A stretch of 39,263 bases of DNA. Source: Nitrospinaceae bacterium (lineage in GTDB: Bacteria > Nitrospinota > Nitrospinia > Nitrospinales > Nitrospinaceae). This document shows, in pieces, positions 1 to 9,250 of the stretch. The stretch spans positions 1 to 39,263 of the forward strand of contig JAHELC010000018.1 of the NCBI GenBank assembly GCA_024644405.1, given 5' to 3'. The notes under the pieces were generated by a model. The model was not told the DNA's origin, did no database searches, and was given only the letters and a program-made list of their open reading frames with translations. Numbering within the stretch: position 1 is the stretch's first letter; each line of letters starts with the position of its first letter. Position numbers and translations under genes: made by a program.

Positions 1-939
1 ACGCTGTGCCCGGAAGACAAGCCGGTGGTGCTGGAAGCCATCTCCTTCCCCCAACCCGTTATTTCCGTGGCCATCGAACCCAAATCCAAACCCGAACAGG
101 AAAAACTTTCCGATTGTCTCATCAAGCTCCAGCAGGAAGACCCCACCTTCGAAGTCAAGATCGATCCCGAAACCAACCAGACCGTTATTTCCGGAATGGG
201 TGAACTTCATCTCGAGATCCTGGTGGATCGCATGCGGCGGGAGTTTTCGCTGGATGTCAACGTTTCCAAGCCGCAGGTGGCGTTCCGGGAAACCATCACC
301 AAAGCGGTGGATCACGACTACAAATATGTCAAGCAGTCCGGCGGCCGCGGTCAGTACGGGCATGTGGAAATTCATGTGGAACCCCGCGAGGCCGGAGAAG
401 GTTTCGAGTTTGTCAACAAAATCGTCGGCGGTTCCATTCCCAGGGAATATATCCCTGCGGTTCAGAAGGGGATCCAGGAGGCGATGGACCGCGGTATCCT
501 TTGCGGGTATTCCGTGGTCGATGTGCGGGTCACCCTGAACGACGGGTCATATCATGAGGTGGATTCCTCGGAGATGGCTTTCAAAATCTGTGCGTCCATC
601 GCGTTTAAGGAAGCCTGTAAAAAGGCGAGTCCCGTTCTGCTGGAACCCATCATGGAAGTGGAAGTGGTGACCCCTGAAGAATTCATGGGCGATGTCATCG
701 GCAACTTGAATTCCAAGCGCGGTAAGGTGAAGGAATTAAGCGATCGCGCGGGCGCCAAGGTGATTCGCGCGGAAGTGCCGCTTGCTGGGATGTTTGGATA
801 CTCGACGGACTTACGGTCGGCCACCCAGGGTCGGGCCAACTACAGTATGGAGTTTTCAAAGTACGATGTTGTTCCCAACAGTATTGCTGAGGAACTGATT
901 GCAAAATCCAAAGGAACTTCTAGTGAGGTTCCGGCATAA
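1..939 (+). CDS. fusA: Elongation factor G, C-terminal part (5' end outside window)
   Basis: This is the last 312 residues of EF-G, the GTPase that drives ribosome translocation. The frame is open from base 1, so the gene is cut by the window edge and not broken. What remains covers roughly domains III to V: the domain III opening with VISVAIEPK, the [14 protein letters not shown] segment, the domain IV stretch [16 protein letters not shown] that reaches the decoding centre, and the domain V segment ending [13 protein letters not shown]. The GTP-binding domain lies upstream. It is followed by tuf after 61 bases, the classic str order, so rpsL and rpsG are expected just upstream. A second EF-G paralogue elsewhere cannot be excluded. 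Confidence 0.97.
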   Translation, partial: TLCPEDKPVVLEAISFPQPVISVAIEPKSKPEQEKLSDCLIKLQQEDPTFEVKIDPETNQTVISGMGELHLEILVDRMRREFSLDVNVSKPQVAFRETITKAVDHDYKYVKQSGGRGQYGHVEIHVEPREAGEGFEFVNKIVGGSIPREYIPAVQKGIQEAMDRGILCGYSVVDVRVTLNDGSYHEVDSSEMAFKICASIAFKEACKKASPVLLEPIMEVEVVTPEEFMGDVIGNLNSKRGKVKELSDRAGAKVIRAEVPLAGMFGYSTDLRSATQGRANYSMEFSKYDVVPNSIAEELIAKSKGTSSEVPA

Positions 940-1000
940 ATTAAATTTAAACCCCATTATAAACGAACTGAGATTGGACAAAAAAACGGAGTGAACTGGT

Positions 1001-2191
1001 ATGGCTAAAGAAAAATTTGTGAGAGACAAACCGCATGTCAATATAGGAACCATTGGGCACGTAGACCACGGGAAAACCACACTCACAGCGGCCATTACTG
1101 AAGTTTTATCCAAAAAAGGGTTCGCTGAGAGTATCGCTTTCGACCAGATCGATAAAGCACCGGAAGAAAAAGAGCGCGGCATCACCATCGCCATCGCCCA
1201 CGTTGAATATCAGACCGAAAAACGGCATTACGCGCACGTCGACTGTCCCGGTCATGCGGACTACGTTAAGAACATGATCACCGGTGCCGCACAGATGGAC
1301 GGCGCGATTTTGGTGATCAGCGCCTCCGACGGCCCCATGCCGCAGACGCGTGAGCATATCCTGCTCGCCCGCCAGGTCGGTGTGCCCAAAATCGTCGTGT
1401 TCATGAACAAATGCGACATGGTCGACGATGAGGAACTGCTCGATCTGGTCGAGCTGGAAGTGCGCGAGCTGTTGAGCAAATACGAATTCCCGGGAGACGA
1501 CATCCCCGTGATCCGCGGCAGCGCCCTGCAGGCTCTCGAAAATGCGGACGATGCGGAAAAGAGCAAGAGCATTATGGAACTGATGGACGCGGTGGACGAG
1601 TACATTCCCGTTCCCGAGCGCCCGGTCGACAAGCCGTTCCTGATGCCGATCGAAGATATCTTCAGTATCTCCGGCCGCGGTACCGTGGCGACGGGCCGTA
1701 TTGAAACCGGCATCATCAAAGTGGGAGAGGAAATCGAAATTGTCGGTTTCCGCCCGACCACGAAGACCACCGTTACCGGTGTCGAAATGTTCCGCAAACT
1801 GCTCGATGACGGGCAGGCGGGTGACAACGTCGGTCTGCTCCTGCGCGGCACCAAGCGGGAGGACATCGAACGCGGACAGGTTCTGGCCAAGCCGGGATCG
1901 ATCACCCCGCATAAAAAGTTTAAAGCGGAGGTCTATATCCTGACCAAGGATGAAGGCGGACGGCACACCCCGTTCTTCAATGGTTATCGGCCGCAGTTTT
2001 ACTTCCGGACAACCGACGTGACCGGTGTGGTGACCCTGCCCGGCGGCGTGGAAATGGTCATGCCCGGCGATAACGTCACTTTTGAAGTGGAATTGATTAC
2101 CGAAGTGGCCATGGCCAAGGAATTGCGATTCGCGATTCGTGAAGGCGGCCGCACCGTAGGCGCGGGAATCGTCAGTGAGATTACTGAATAA
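1001..2191 (+). CDS. tuf: Elongation factor Tu
   Basis: EF-Tu delivers aminoacyl-tRNA to the ribosomal A site as a GTP complex. The product is 396 residues, the normal length. The GTPase motifs are intact: GHVDHGKT at 19-26, the switch threonine in RGITI at 59-63, DCPGH at 81-85, NKCD at 136-139 and SAL at 174-176. Domains II and III follow, including [11 protein letters not shown] and the C-terminal [10 protein letters not shown]. The ATG is preceded by a modest purine-rich site (acggagtg). The stop codon shares one base with the rpsJ start (TAATG), which suggests translational coupling. Many bacteria carry two tuf copies, and the second would be outside this window. Confidence 0.98.
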   Translation: MAKEKFVRDKPHVNIGTIGHVDHGKTTLTAAITEVLSKKGFAESIAFDQIDKAPEEKERGITIAIAHVEYQTEKRHYAHVDCPGHADYVKNMITGAAQMDGAILVISASDGPMPQTREHILLARQVGVPKIVVFMNKCDMVDDEELLDLVELEVRELLSKYEFPGDDIPVIRGSALQALENADDAEKSKSIMELMDAVDEYIPVPERPVDKPFLMPIEDIFSISGRGTVATGRIETGIIKVGEEIEIVGFRPTTKTTVTGVEMFRKLLDDGQAGDNVGLLLRGTKREDIERGQVLAKPGSITPHKKFKAEVYILTKDEGGRHTPFFNGYRPQFYFRTTDVTGVVTLPGGVEMVMPGDNVTFEVELITEVAMAKELRFAIREGGRTVGAGIVSEITE

Positions 2192-2499
2192 TGAGCGATC
2201 AGAAAATCAAAATCAAACTGAAGGCTTACGACCACAAGCTTCTCGACTGGTCGGTAGGAGAAATCGTGGAAACCACCAAGCGCACCGGTGCGCGGGTGGT
2301 GGGCCCCATTCCCTTGCCGACGGTCCGGAACAAGTGGACCGTGCTGCGGTCCCCGCACGTCGACAAAAAATCAAGAGAACAGTTCGAGATAAGAACCCAC
2401 AAGCGGATTATGGAAATTCTCGAACCCACCCCTCAAACGGTGGATGCGCTGATGAAACTGGATTTGTCCGGCGGCGTGGATATTGAAATCAAACTATAA
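2191..2499 (+). CDS. rpsJ: 30S ribosomal protein S10 (NusE)
   Basis: S10 is a 30S head protein that also acts as NusE in antitermination with NusB. The 102-residue product has the normal length and typical motifs: [12 protein letters not shown] near the start, GPIPLPT in the middle, and the loop region THKRIMEI followed by a C-terminal strand. The start ATG overlaps the tuf stop codon by one base, so the gene has no leader of its own. It is therefore probably expressed from str-operon transcripts and by coupled translation from tuf. The next gene, rplC, begins immediately after the stop codon. Confidence 0.97.
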   Translation: MSDQKIKIKLKAYDHKLLDWSVGEIVETTKRTGARVVGPIPLPTVRNKWTVLRSPHVDKKSREQFEIRTHKRIMEILEPTPQTVDALMKLDLSGGVDIEIKL

Positions 2500-3147
2500 A
2501 TGAGTGTTGCAATGAACGGTTTGTTGGGAAAAAAAGTCGGAATGACCCAGGTATTTACAGAAACGGGCGATTGTGTCTCCGTCACCGTGATCCAGGTCGA
2601 AGACTGCGTTCCGGTTTTGAAACGGACCCAGGAGAAAAACGGGTACGAAGCGGTGTTGGTGGCCTACGGCAAGCGCAAAGCCAAGCACACCAACAAGCCG
2701 ATGCAAGGCGTTTACAGTCAATTGAAGCGAGACCCCGCCCAATTGCTCACCGAATTCCGCAACATGGAAGTCATCGATGAGGATTTGGGAAAACCCCTGA
2801 GCGTGGAAATGTTCAAGGAGGGTGAACGGGTGAACGTGGTCGGAGTCTCCAAGGGTAAAGGGTTTGCCGGAGTGATGAAACGACATGGGTTTGGCGGCCA
2901 TCCGGCCTCCCGCGGCAATCATGAATCGTTTCGCGGCGCCGGTTCGATCGGTATGGCAACCTATCCGGGGCGCGTACTCAAAGGTCATCCCATGGCGGGA
3001 CGTATGGGGGGAGATCAGGTCTACGCCAAGAATATTCAGGTGGTTCGCGTGGATGCCGGAAATAACATTATTCTGCTGAAAGGCTCCGTACCCGGTGCCA
3101 ACGGTGGGATCGTCCGGATCCTCGAAAGAGCCGGATCCAAGAAATAA
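2500..3147 (+). CDS. rplC: 50S ribosomal protein L3
   Basis: L3 is a primary 23S rRNA binder whose long loop reaches the peptidyl transferase centre. The 215-residue protein opens with GLLGKKVGMTQVF and has the central basic loop with KGKGFAGVMKRHGF and GHPMAGRMGG, the hallmarks of the family. The ATG directly abuts the rpsJ stop. A second in-frame ATG at 2512 would give a product four residues shorter, beginning MNGLLGKK, which matches the usual L3 start about as well. Length and position in the S10 cluster leave no real alternative identity. Confidence 0.97.
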   Translation: MSVAMNGLLGKKVGMTQVFTETGDCVSVTVIQVEDCVPVLKRTQEKNGYEAVLVAYGKRKAKHTNKPMQGVYSQLKRDPAQLLTEFRNMEVIDEDLGKPLSVEMFKEGERVNVVGVSKGKGFAGVMKRHGFGGHPASRGNHESFRGAGSIGMATYPGRVLKGHPMAGRMGGDQVYAKNIQVVRVDAGNNIILLKGSVPGANGGIVRILERAGSKK

Positions 3148-3163
3148 GGAAACAGAAAGCACC

Positions 3164-3790
3164 ATGCCGGATTTGGATTTAATCAATATCAAGAAGAAAA
3201 AAATAGGGACGGTTCCTCTCTCGCCGGAAGTTTTTGATGTCAAAGTCCGGGAACATCTGGTGAAGGAGTATGTCTCCCTGCAGCTGGCGACTCGACGGAG
3301 TGGATCCGCTTCCACCATCGGCAACCGCGGCGAAGTTCGCGGCGGCGGTAAAAAGCCCTGGAAGCAGAAAGGAACCGGCCGTGCGCGTGCGGGAAGTTCG
3401 CGTTCTCCGCTCTGGCGCGGTGGGATGACGGTCTTCGGTCCTTCGCCGAGAAGTTTCGGGTTCAAGTTGTCCAAAAAATCCAAAAAGCTCGCACTCAAAT
3501 CCGTCCTGACGGAACGGGCCCGCAACAATGGCCTGCAGGTGGTGGAAAGCCTGACGCTTTCGGAGCCCAAAACCAAGTCGGCGGTAGAACTGATCAAGCA
3601 GCTGGGATTGCCGCCCCGGACCCTGTTTGTAGTGGCGGAAAAAGACAAGAATCTGGAGTTGGCGGTGCGCAATCTGCCGAACACCGATGTGTTGCCGGTG
3701 GAGGGGCTCAATGTGTTTGATCTTCTGCATCATGAAACGATCGTGTGCACGCCCGAGTCCATCAAGAAAATCGAGGAGCGATTAAACTGA
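3164..3790 (+). CDS. rplD: 50S ribosomal protein L4
   Basis: L4 lines the exit tunnel with L22, and in enterobacteria it also represses its own operon. The product is 208 residues with the tunnel-loop signature GRARAGSSRSPLWRGG preceded by KKPWKQKGTG. The reading frame is open further upstream, to 3095, but that part overlaps rplC. The ATG at 3164 is chosen because it has an aagga site about a dozen bases upstream and gives the normal family length. The stop codon overlaps the rplW start by one base (TGATG). Because no leader precedes rpsJ here, the L4 autoregulation known from E. coli cannot work in the same place. Confidence 0.96.
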   Translation: MPDLDLINIKKKKIGTVPLSPEVFDVKVREHLVKEYVSLQLATRRSGSASTIGNRGEVRGGGKKPWKQKGTGRARAGSSRSPLWRGGMTVFGPSPRSFGFKLSKKSKKLALKSVLTERARNNGLQVVESLTLSEPKTKSAVELIKQLGLPPRTLFVVAEKDKNLELAVRNLPNTDVLPVEGLNVFDLLHHETIVCTPESIKKIEERLN

Positions 3791-4083
3791 TGGCCGTCAA
3801 TCACTACAGTATTCTGGAGAAGCCCCTCATCACGGAGAAAAGTACCATGATGCAGGAGCACGGCAACCGGGTGATGTTTCAGGTGAAACGTTCCGCCAAT
3901 AAATTGCAGATAAAAGAGGCGGTGCAGAATATCTTCAACGTGACCGTGCTCGACGTGAATACAATTAATGTCAAGCCCAAAACCCAGCGATTCGGACGGC
4001 ATCAGGGTCAAACCAAAGCCTGGAAGAAAGCCATCATTTTGCTGAAAGAAGGGGACCGCATCGACTTTTTTGAAGGTGTGTAA
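3790..4083 (+). CDS. rplW: 50S ribosomal protein L23
   Basis: L23 sits at the tunnel exit and is the docking site for trigger factor and the signal recognition particle. The 97-residue product begins after the TGATG overlap with rplD and shows the family start [14 protein letters not shown]. The conserved strand [16 protein letters not shown] and the rRNA-binding loop with [13 protein letters not shown] follow. A longer frame from 3745 exists but lies inside rplD. The overlapped ATG, with a GAGGAG stretch upstream, gives the normal length. The gene belongs to the tightly spaced S10 block. Confidence 0.96.
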   Translation: MAVNHYSILEKPLITEKSTMMQEHGNRVMFQVKRSANKLQIKEAVQNIFNVTVLDVNTINVKPKTQRFGRHQGQTKAWKKAIILLKEGDRIDFFEGV

Positions 4084-4088
4084 AGAAT

Positions 4089-4922
4089 ATGCCCGTACGT
4101 AAACTCAATCCAACATCTGCCGGAGTCCGGTTCCAGACCGTTTCCGATTTTGCCGAGGTCACCAAGACCACGCCGGAAAAGAGCCTGTTGGTGTCCATTT
4201 CCCGCAAGGGGGGGCGCAACAACAACGGGCGCATTACCGCGAAACGCCGGGGCGGCGGGCACCGTAAGCTGTACCGGGTGATTGATTTCAAGCGGAACAA
4301 AGACGGCATTCCCGCGAAAGTGACCGGGATTGAATACGATCCGAACCGGTCGGCGCATATCGCATTGCTGACTTATATCGACGGAGAGAAGCGATACATC
4401 ATCGCTCCCAAAGAATTGAAAGCCGGAGACAAGGTGATGTCCGGTCCCGACGCAGAAGTGCGATCAGGGAATAATCTGCCATTGGAAAAAATCCCCGAAG
4501 GCACGTTGATTCATAATATCGAATTGCGGCCGGGCAAAGGGGGGCAGATTGCCCGCAGCGCCGGAGCGTCAGTCCAGTTGATGGCGAAAGAAGGCCGGTA
4601 TGCCAACATCAAGTTGAGTTCCGGGGAAGTCCGGCTGGTGGAAGTCAAATGCCGGGCCACGGTGGGAACGGTCGGCAATACCGACCACGAAAACGTTTCC
4701 ATCGGTAAGGCCGGACGATCACGGTGGCTGGGAAAGCGGCCGCGCGTGCGGGCGGTGGCGATGAACCCGGTGGATCACCCGATGGGCGGCGGCGAAGGAC
4801 GCTCCTCCGGCGGCAGGCACCCCTGCAGTCCGTGGGGAACTCCGGCCAAGGGTTACAAAACACGGAAAGTGAAAAAGCCGTCCAGTAAATATATTTTGAG
4901 CCGGAAGAAAAAGAAACGGTAA
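4089..4922 (+). CDS. rplB: 50S ribosomal protein L2
   Basis: L2 is needed for subunit joining and for the peptidyl transferase centre. The product is 277 residues, the usual size. It has the N-terminal [10 protein letters not shown] and [19 protein letters not shown] blocks and the C-terminal [17 protein letters not shown] block. His230 in that block (229 without the initiator Met) corresponds to the functionally important E. coli His229. The second histidine of the E. coli HPH motif is Met here, a variant I recall as common in many phyla. A basic tail rich in Lys ends the protein. It lies five bases after rplW. Confidence 0.97.
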   Translation: MPVRKLNPTSAGVRFQTVSDFAEVTKTTPEKSLLVSISRKGGRNNNGRITAKRRGGGHRKLYRVIDFKRNKDGIPAKVTGIEYDPNRSAHIALLTYIDGEKRYIIAPKELKAGDKVMSGPDAEVRSGNNLPLEKIPEGTLIHNIELRPGKGGQIARSAGASVQLMAKEGRYANIKLSSGEVRLVEVKCRATVGTVGNTDHENVSIGKAGRSRWLGKRPRVRAVAMNPVDHPMGGGEGRSSGGRHPCSPWGTPAKGYKTRKVKKPSSKYILSRKKKKR

Positions 4923-4962
4923 TTCCATAACAACGGGTTGTATCAATTAAGGAAATTTTTGA

Positions 4963-5250
4963 ATGGCGCGATCGCTGAAAAAAGGACCGTTTATAGACGA
5001 TTCCCTGCAGGACAAAATCGAATCGTTGAACCGCAAAAACGACAAGAAAATTGTGAAGACCTGGTCGCGTCGCTCGACCATTTCACCGGATTTCGTCGGG
5101 CACACCCTGGCCGTGCATAACGGAAAGAAATTCATTCCCGTGTTTGTGACGGAGAACATGGTGGGTCACAAGCTGGGAGAATTTTCTCCCACCCGGACCT
5201 TCCGGGCGCACAGTGGTAAAACCAAAAAAGCCGCACCGCCCAAAGGCTGA
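4963..5250 (+). CDS. rpsS: 30S ribosomal protein S19
   Basis: S19 binds 16S rRNA in the 30S head together with S13. The 95-residue product has the family start [13 protein letters not shown], the core [14 protein letters not shown] and the C-terminal [15 protein letters not shown]. The ATG has an aagga ribosome binding site a few bases upstream. It follows rplB after 40 bases, which is the standard order. No unusual feature was seen. Confidence 0.97.
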   Translation: MARSLKKGPFIDDSLQDKIESLNRKNDKKIVKTWSRRSTISPDFVGHTLAVHNGKKFIPVFVTENMVGHKLGEFSPTRTFRAHSGKTKKAAPPKG

Positions 5251-5272
5251 TGAGAGAGGCTGAATGTAAGTT

Positions 5273-5608
5273 ATGGATGTGAAAGCACGATTGAGACATA
5301 CCCGTTTGGCACCCCGGAAAGCCCGGCTGGTGGCCGATATGATTCGCGGTAAAAACGTGACGGAGGCGATGAATGTGCTCACCTTCACGCGTAAAAAAGC
5401 GGCTCGCGAAATTCAGGCGCTGTTGAAATCTGCGTTGGCCAATGCCGAGGAAAACCACAAGGTGGTGGATGTGGAGGATATGATCGTCCAAAAAATTACG
5501 GTCGATGAAGGAGTGGCCTGGAAACGCCAGATGCCCCGCGCACGGGGAACGGCCAACCTCATTAAGAAACGAACCAGTCACGTGACCATCGTGCTGAACG
5601 AAAAATAG
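5273..5608 (+). CDS. rplV: 50S ribosomal protein L22
   Basis: L22 contributes the long beta-hairpin that lines the nascent-peptide tunnel next to L4. It is the site of macrolide-resistance mutations in other species. The 111-residue protein begins MDVKARLRHTRLAPRKARLV and contains the hairpin region with AWKRQMPRARGTANLI, followed by a terminal strand HVTIVLNEK. The ATG lies 23 bases after rpsS. Family length and cluster position agree. Confidence 0.97.
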   Translation: MDVKARLRHTRLAPRKARLVADMIRGKNVTEAMNVLTFTRKKAAREIQALLKSALANAEENHKVVDVEDMIVQKITVDEGVAWKRQMPRARGTANLIKKRTSHVTIVLNEK

Positions 5609-5623
5609 ATTCGGAGGAATTGA

Positions 5624-6304
5624 GTGGGACAGAAAGTACATCCGTACGGTTTTAGATTGGGAATCAACAAACCCTGGAAATCCAACTGGTTTGGCAAAAG
5701 GGATTTCCCGGAGTTGCTGCAGGAAGATATCAAGATCCGGAATTTTCTGAGAAAAAACCTGTCTCACGCGGGGATCGCCAACCTGGAAATCGAACGTTCC
5801 GCCAACCGGATACGCATCAACATCCACACCGCCCGGCCGGGAATCATTATCGGTAAAAAGGGGCTGGAAGTGGACCGGTTGAAAGAAGAACTGCAACGCA
5901 TCATCGGCGGCAAGCAGGTGAACCTGAACATCAAGGAAATCCGCCGGGCCGAGTTGGATGCCAGTCTGGTAGCGCAGAATATCGCCCTGCAGTTGGAAAA
6001 ACGGATTTCCTTCCGGCGGGCGATGAAAAAAAGCGTTCAGTCCTCACTGCGGTTTGGTGCGCTGGGCATTAAAATTCGATGCTCCGGCCGGCTGGGGGGA
6101 CATGAAATTGCCCGCAGTGAATGGTACCGGGAAGGCCGGGTGCCGTTGCATACCCTGCGGGCCGATATCGATTACGGAACGGCGGAAGCCCTGACGACCT
6201 ACGGGATTATCGGCATCAAAGTCTGGGTTTACAAGGGTGAGATTTTTGAAAAAGCCGGCGCGCCGGCTGAAAAAGAAGATGGCGGCGAAAAGGCGAATGC
6301 CTGA
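5624..6304 (+). CDS. rpsC: 30S ribosomal protein S3
   Basis: S3 forms part of the mRNA entry channel and its helicase activity. The 226-residue product starts at GTG, preceded by a strong tcggagg site, with the family opening [16 protein letters not shown] domain is visible around the segment [13 protein letters not shown]. The C-terminal domain includes [20 protein letters not shown]. The last 15 or so residues form an acidic and lysine-containing low-complexity tail after KAGAP. The GTG start and the good binding site leave little doubt about the 5' end. Confidence 0.97.
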   Translation: MGQKVHPYGFRLGINKPWKSNWFGKRDFPELLQEDIKIRNFLRKNLSHAGIANLEIERSANRIRINIHTARPGIIIGKKGLEVDRLKEELQRIIGGKQVNLNIKEIRRAELDASLVAQNIALQLEKRISFRRAMKKSVQSSLRFGALGIKIRCSGRLGGHEIARSEWYREGRVPLHTLRADIDYGTAEALTTYGIIGIKVWVYKGEIFEKAGAPAEKEDGGEKANA

Positions 6305-6331
6305 GGCCGATCATACAGGAGAGTTTGCATC

Positions 6332-6739
6332 ATGTTGATGCCCAAAAAAGTTAAATACCGGAAACGCCATAAAGGCAAAATGCGTGGCACCGCATACCGC
6401 GGCGGCACGGTCAGTTTCGGCGATTATGGATTGCAGGCGCTGGAATGCGGATGGATCACCAACCGGCAGATCGAAGCGGCGCGTATTGCCATGACCCGTC
6501 ACGTCAAACGCGGCGGCAAAATCTGGCTCCGCATTTTTCCGGACAAGCCTATTTCCAAAAAGCCGGCGGAAACCCGCATGGGTAAAGGAAAAGGCAACCC
6601 GGAATTCTGGGTGGCCGTGGTCAAGCCGGGACGTATTTTGTATGAAATGGCGGGCGTGGAGGAAGAAGTGGCCAAGGAGGCTTTCCGGCTGGCGGCCCAC
6701 AAGCTTTCGGTGCCGACCCGGTTTGTGGTCAATAAATAG
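6332..6739 (+). CDS. rplP: 50S ribosomal protein L16
   Basis: L16 organises the A-site region of the large subunit. The 135-residue product opens [19 protein letters not shown], close to the classical MLQPKRTKFRK start, and contains the conserved [16 protein letters not shown] and [16 protein letters not shown] blocks. The arginine residue hydroxylated by YcfD in E. coli lies in that last region. An aggaga site precedes the ATG. It sits between rpsC and rpmC as in most bacteria. Confidence 0.97.
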   Translation: MLMPKKVKYRKRHKGKMRGTAYRGGTVSFGDYGLQALECGWITNRQIEAARIAMTRHVKRGGKIWLRIFPDKPISKKPAETRMGKGKGNPEFWVAVVKPGRILYEMAGVEEEVAKEAFRLAAHKLSVPTRFVVNK

Positions 6740-6757
6740 GGAAGCAGGGTTTCGATT

Positions 6758-7015
6758 ATGAAGATGCAGGAAATTAAAGAACTAACCGACAAAGAACGCG
6801 GGGAAAAACTGAGTGACCTGCGCGAAGAATATTTTAATTTGAAGTTCCAGCTGGCCATGGGGAAAATTGAAAATCCCGGGCGGTTGAAGTATATGCGGCG
6901 CGATATTGCAAGGATCATGACGCTGGAAGGCAATCAGCCAGTGACCGAGGCCAAGCCCGCAGAAGCTGAAAAAGAACCAAAAAAAGAAACTAAAAAAACT
7001 ACGGCTAAAAAATAA
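6758..7015 (+). CDS. rpmC: 50S ribosomal protein L29 with lysine-rich tail
   Basis: L29 is a small helical protein at the tunnel exit beside L23. Residues 1-65 are a normal L29: the [17 protein letters not shown] helix, then [28 protein letters not shown]. After that comes an extra tail of about 20 residues rich in Lys, Glu and Thr, ending KKTTAKK. The total of 85 residues is therefore longer than the usual 60-70. The tail resembles those of L17 and L31 in this window. An alternative ATG two codons in (6764) would change little. Confidence 0.95.
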   Translation: MKMQEIKELTDKERGEKLSDLREEYFNLKFQLAMGKIENPGRLKYMRRDIARIMTLEGNQPVTEAKPAEAEKEPKKETKKTTAKK

Positions 7016-7048
7016 TTCAATACGATTGAAAATGTTCGTGGAGGCCCA

Positions 7049-7318
7049 TTGAGTCAGGAAGCTGCAAAAGTTAATCAGATAATTACAGGAACCGTCGTGA
7101 GCAACAAGATGGATAAAACGGTCGTGGTGTCGGTAGAGCGCAAATTCGTCCACCCCACCTTCAAGAAGGTGGTTAAGCGGACCAAGAAATTCAGGTGCCA
7201 TGACGAAAAGAACGAGTGCTCGGTCGGCGATTTTATCTCCATGCGGGCTGTGAGGCCGTTGAGCAAAACCAAACGCTGGAACCTGGAAAAGGTTTTAAAG
7301 GCAGCGCAAGCGGTCTAG
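7049..7318 (+). CDS. rpsQ: 30S ribosomal protein S17
   Basis: S17 is a primary 16S rRNA binder of the OB-fold type. The 89-residue product has the family core [20 protein letters not shown] and [17 protein letters not shown] later block reads [20 protein letters not shown]. The start is TTG at 7049, supported by a gtggagg site five bases upstream. The first ATG in frame is far inside the conserved core. It follows the L29 tail after 33 bases. Confidence 0.95.
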   Translation: MSQEAAKVNQIITGTVVSNKMDKTVVVSVERKFVHPTFKKVVKRTKKFRCHDEKNECSVGDFISMRAVRPLSKTKRWNLEKVLKAAQAV

Positions 7319-7333
7319 CCGGATACATCAACT

Positions 7334-7702
7334 ATGATTCAATTAAGAACAGTCATGGAAGTGGCGGATAATTCCGGAGCTAAAAAGGTGCAGTGCATCA
7401 AGGTTCTGGGCGGAACGGGGCGCCGGTATGCCTCGGTCGGCGACATCATCGTGGTGGCTGTGAAGGAATGCGAACCGCAAAGCCAGATCAAAAAAGGTGA
7501 TGTAAAAAAAGCAGTGGTTGTCCGCACCCGGAAGGAAATCCATCGGCCGGATGGCAGCTATATCAAATTCGATACCAACGGCGCAGTACTGGTCAACGAT
7601 GCCAAAGAACCGGTGGGCACCCGTATCTTCGGCCCGGTCGCACGTGAGTTGAGAGCCAAAAAGTTTTTGAAAATTCTGTCGCTTGCGCCGGAGGTATTGT
7701 GA
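7334..7702 (+). CDS. rplN: 50S ribosomal protein L14
   Basis: L14 contacts the 30S subunit at an intersubunit bridge and is the first gene of the spc block. The 122-residue protein opens [27 protein letters not shown]. Later it has [25 protein letters not shown] and ends [17 protein letters not shown], all typical. Only 15 bases separate it from rpsQ, so the spc block is not obviously set apart by its own promoter. The stop overlaps the rplX ATG by one base. Confidence 0.97.
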   Translation: MIQLRTVMEVADNSGAKKVQCIKVLGGTGRRYASVGDIIVVAVKECEPQSQIKKGDVKKAVVVRTRKEIHRPDGSYIKFDTNGAVLVNDAKEPVGTRIFGPVARELRAKKFLKILSLAPEVL

Positions 7703-8034
7703 TGAGCGGGATCAAACTCAAATTGAAAAAAGATGACATCGTGGAAGTCATCTCCGGACGGGAAAAAGGTAAAAAGGGGAAAATCCTGGCATTGTTTCCC
7801 AATGAGGGCAAGCTCACGGTTGAAAAATTGAACATGCTGAAAAGGCACACCAAGCCCAGCGCGCAGAACAAGCAGGGCGGTATTGTCGAAAAGGAAGGGG
7901 CGCTGGCCATTTCCAACGTCCAACTGGTGTGTGACAAATGCGGCAAGGGGGTACGGGTGAAACGCAAGAAGCTGGAAGACGGCAAGCGGGTGCGCGTCTG
8001 TGTCACATGTGGAGAAGTCATGGATAAGGGGTAA
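7702..8034 (+). CDS. rplX: 50S ribosomal protein L24, zinc-ribbon type
   Basis: L24 initiates large-subunit assembly. The start is placed at the ATG at 7702, which overlaps the rplN stop (TGATG) and has a GGAGG site eight bases upstream. A GTG one codon earlier is possible. The 110-residue product has the KOW motif region KDDIVEVISGREKGKKGKI and the segment ending in VQLV. It then carries two CXXC pairs, Cys77/Cys80 and Cys100/Cys103, a likely zinc ribbon found in many bacterial L24 proteins but absent from E. coli. Confidence 0.96.
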   Translation: MSGIKLKLKKDDIVEVISGREKGKKGKILALFPNEGKLTVEKLNMLKRHTKPSAQNKQGGIVEKEGALAISNVQLVCDKCGKGVRVKRKKLEDGKRVRVCVTCGEVMDKG

Positions 8035-8064
8035 TCCCAGCGGGATTGCGTACAATCGGAAATT

Positions 8065-8604
8065 ATGGCGAATTTAAGAAAACTCTACAACGAAAAAATC
8101 AAAGCCCAGGTCCAGAAGGACCTCGGATTGAAAAATGTCATGCAGGTCCCCCATTTGGATAAAATTATTGTCAATATGGGATTGGGCGAGGCTCTGCAGA
8201 ACGGCAAGTTGATCGATGCGGGCGTGGAGCAGTTGCGGACCATCACCGGTCAGCAGCCCGTGGTGACTCGCGCCAAGAAGGCCATCTCGAATTTTAAATT
8301 GCGGGAAGGGGTGCCCATCGGCGTCCGGGTGACCCTGCGCGGTAACCGCATGTACGAGTTTTTTGAGCGGTTGGTGGGATTTGCCCTGCCGCGGGTCAGG
8401 GATTTCAAGGGGCTGCCTCCCAAGGCGTTCGATGGCCGGGGCAATTACACCATCGGCCTGAAAGAGCAATTGATTTTCCCGGAGATCGACTTCGACAAGA
8501 TTGAGCATGTCAAAGGGATGAATATCACTATCTGCACCTCCGCCAAAACGGATGAGGCGGGTAAGGTGTTACTGAAATCGATGGGGTTCCCGATCCGGAA
8601 TTGA
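8065..8604 (+). CDS. rplE: 50S ribosomal protein L5
   Basis: L5 binds 5S rRNA and touches the P-site tRNA. The 179-residue product contains [18 protein letters not shown], the block [22 protein letters not shown], and [20 protein letters not shown], then ends in the usual [11 protein letters not shown]. Family length is normal. It lies between rplX and a zinc-type rpsN, the standard spc order. Confidence 0.97.
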   Translation: MANLRKLYNEKIKAQVQKDLGLKNVMQVPHLDKIIVNMGLGEALQNGKLIDAGVEQLRTITGQQPVVTRAKKAISNFKLREGVPIGVRVTLRGNRMYEFFERLVGFALPRVRDFKGLPPKAFDGRGNYTIGLKEQLIFPEIDFDKIEHVKGMNITICTSAKTDEAGKVLLKSMGFPIRN

Positions 8605-8627
8605 CCGGCAGGAATCTGGAGTCAAAC

Positions 8628-8813
8628 ATGGCCAAGAAAAGTTTAATTGCCAAAGCCAACCGAAAGCCGAAGTTTAAAGTTCGGGAATACAACCGTTGCA
8701 ACGTTTGCGGACGGCCGCGTGCCTACCTGAGGAAGTTCGGGTTGTGCCGCATCTGTTTTCGGACACGGGCGCTTCAGGGAGAGATTCCCGGAGTGACCAA
8801 AGCCAGTTGGTAA
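8628..8813 (+). CDS. rpsN: 30S ribosomal protein S14, short zinc-binding type
   Basis: S14 is a 30S head protein. This is the short zinc form (often called rpsZ): 61 residues with Cys24, Cys27, Cys40 and Cys43 in the pattern CNVCGRP...GLCRICF. The frame extends upstream to 8601. The ATG at 8628 is chosen because it follows a ctggag site and gives the canonical start [10 protein letters not shown]. Enterobacteria have a longer, cysteine-free form, so this supports a non-enterobacterial origin. No zinc-independent paralogue is seen in the window. Confidence 0.97.
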   Translation: MAKKSLIAKANRKPKFKVREYNRCNVCGRPRAYLRKFGLCRICFRTRALQGEIPGVTKASW

Positions 8814-8844
8814 ACGGAAGACGAATCAGGAGACACGTACCCTT

Positions 8845-9240
8845 ATGTCAATGACCGATCCCATAGCGGATTTATTTACTAGAATCAGAAACGCCATACA
8901 GGCGGAGCATCCCAAGGTGGATATCCCGAAGTCCAAGATGAAAGTCCGGATTGCGGAGATTCTGCGCGAAGAAGGCTTTATCAAGAACTTCAAAGTGGCG
9001 GAAGACAACAAACAGGGCTGGCTGCGTGTTTATCTGAAATACAAGGACGGGGAGTCTTCCATTCACGGAATCAAGCGCATCAGCAAGCCGGGCCGCAGGG
9101 TCTATGTCGATAAGGATAAAATCCCCAAGGTGCTGAATGGTTTGGGAGTCGCAATCGTTTCTACATCCTCCGGAGTGGTCACCGACGGCATCTGCCGTGA
9201 AAAAGGGGTTGGAGGCGAAGTGTTGGGATACGTCTGGTAA
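8845..9240 (+). CDS. rpsH: 30S ribosomal protein S8
   Basis: S8 is a primary 16S rRNA binder and, in E. coli, the repressor of spc-operon translation. The 131-residue product starts [17 protein letters not shown] and ends with the conserved block [22 protein letters not shown]. An aggag site lies upstream of the ATG. A second ATG at 8851 is equally possible. The stop codon region also supplies the binding site of the next gene, rplF. Whether S8 regulates this cluster cannot be told from the sequence. Confidence 0.97.
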   Translation: MSMTDPIADLFTRIRNAIQAEHPKVDIPKSKMKVRIAEILREEGFIKNFKVAEDNKQGWLRVYLKYKDGESSIHGIKRISKPGRRVYVDKDKIPKVLNGLGVAIVSTSSGVVTDGICREKGVGGEVLGYVW

Positions 9241-9250
9241 GGAAGAAAAT

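Noticed and set aside
1106-1966. 286-codon antisense frame inside tuf
   Set aside because: The + strand holds a complete EF-Tu. The antisense product shows only low-complexity His/Phe/Asp runs.
2494-3711. 405-codon antisense frame across rplC and rplD
   Set aside because: It spans two certain ribosomal protein genes on the other strand, has no recognisable motif and no binding site, so it is a composition effect.
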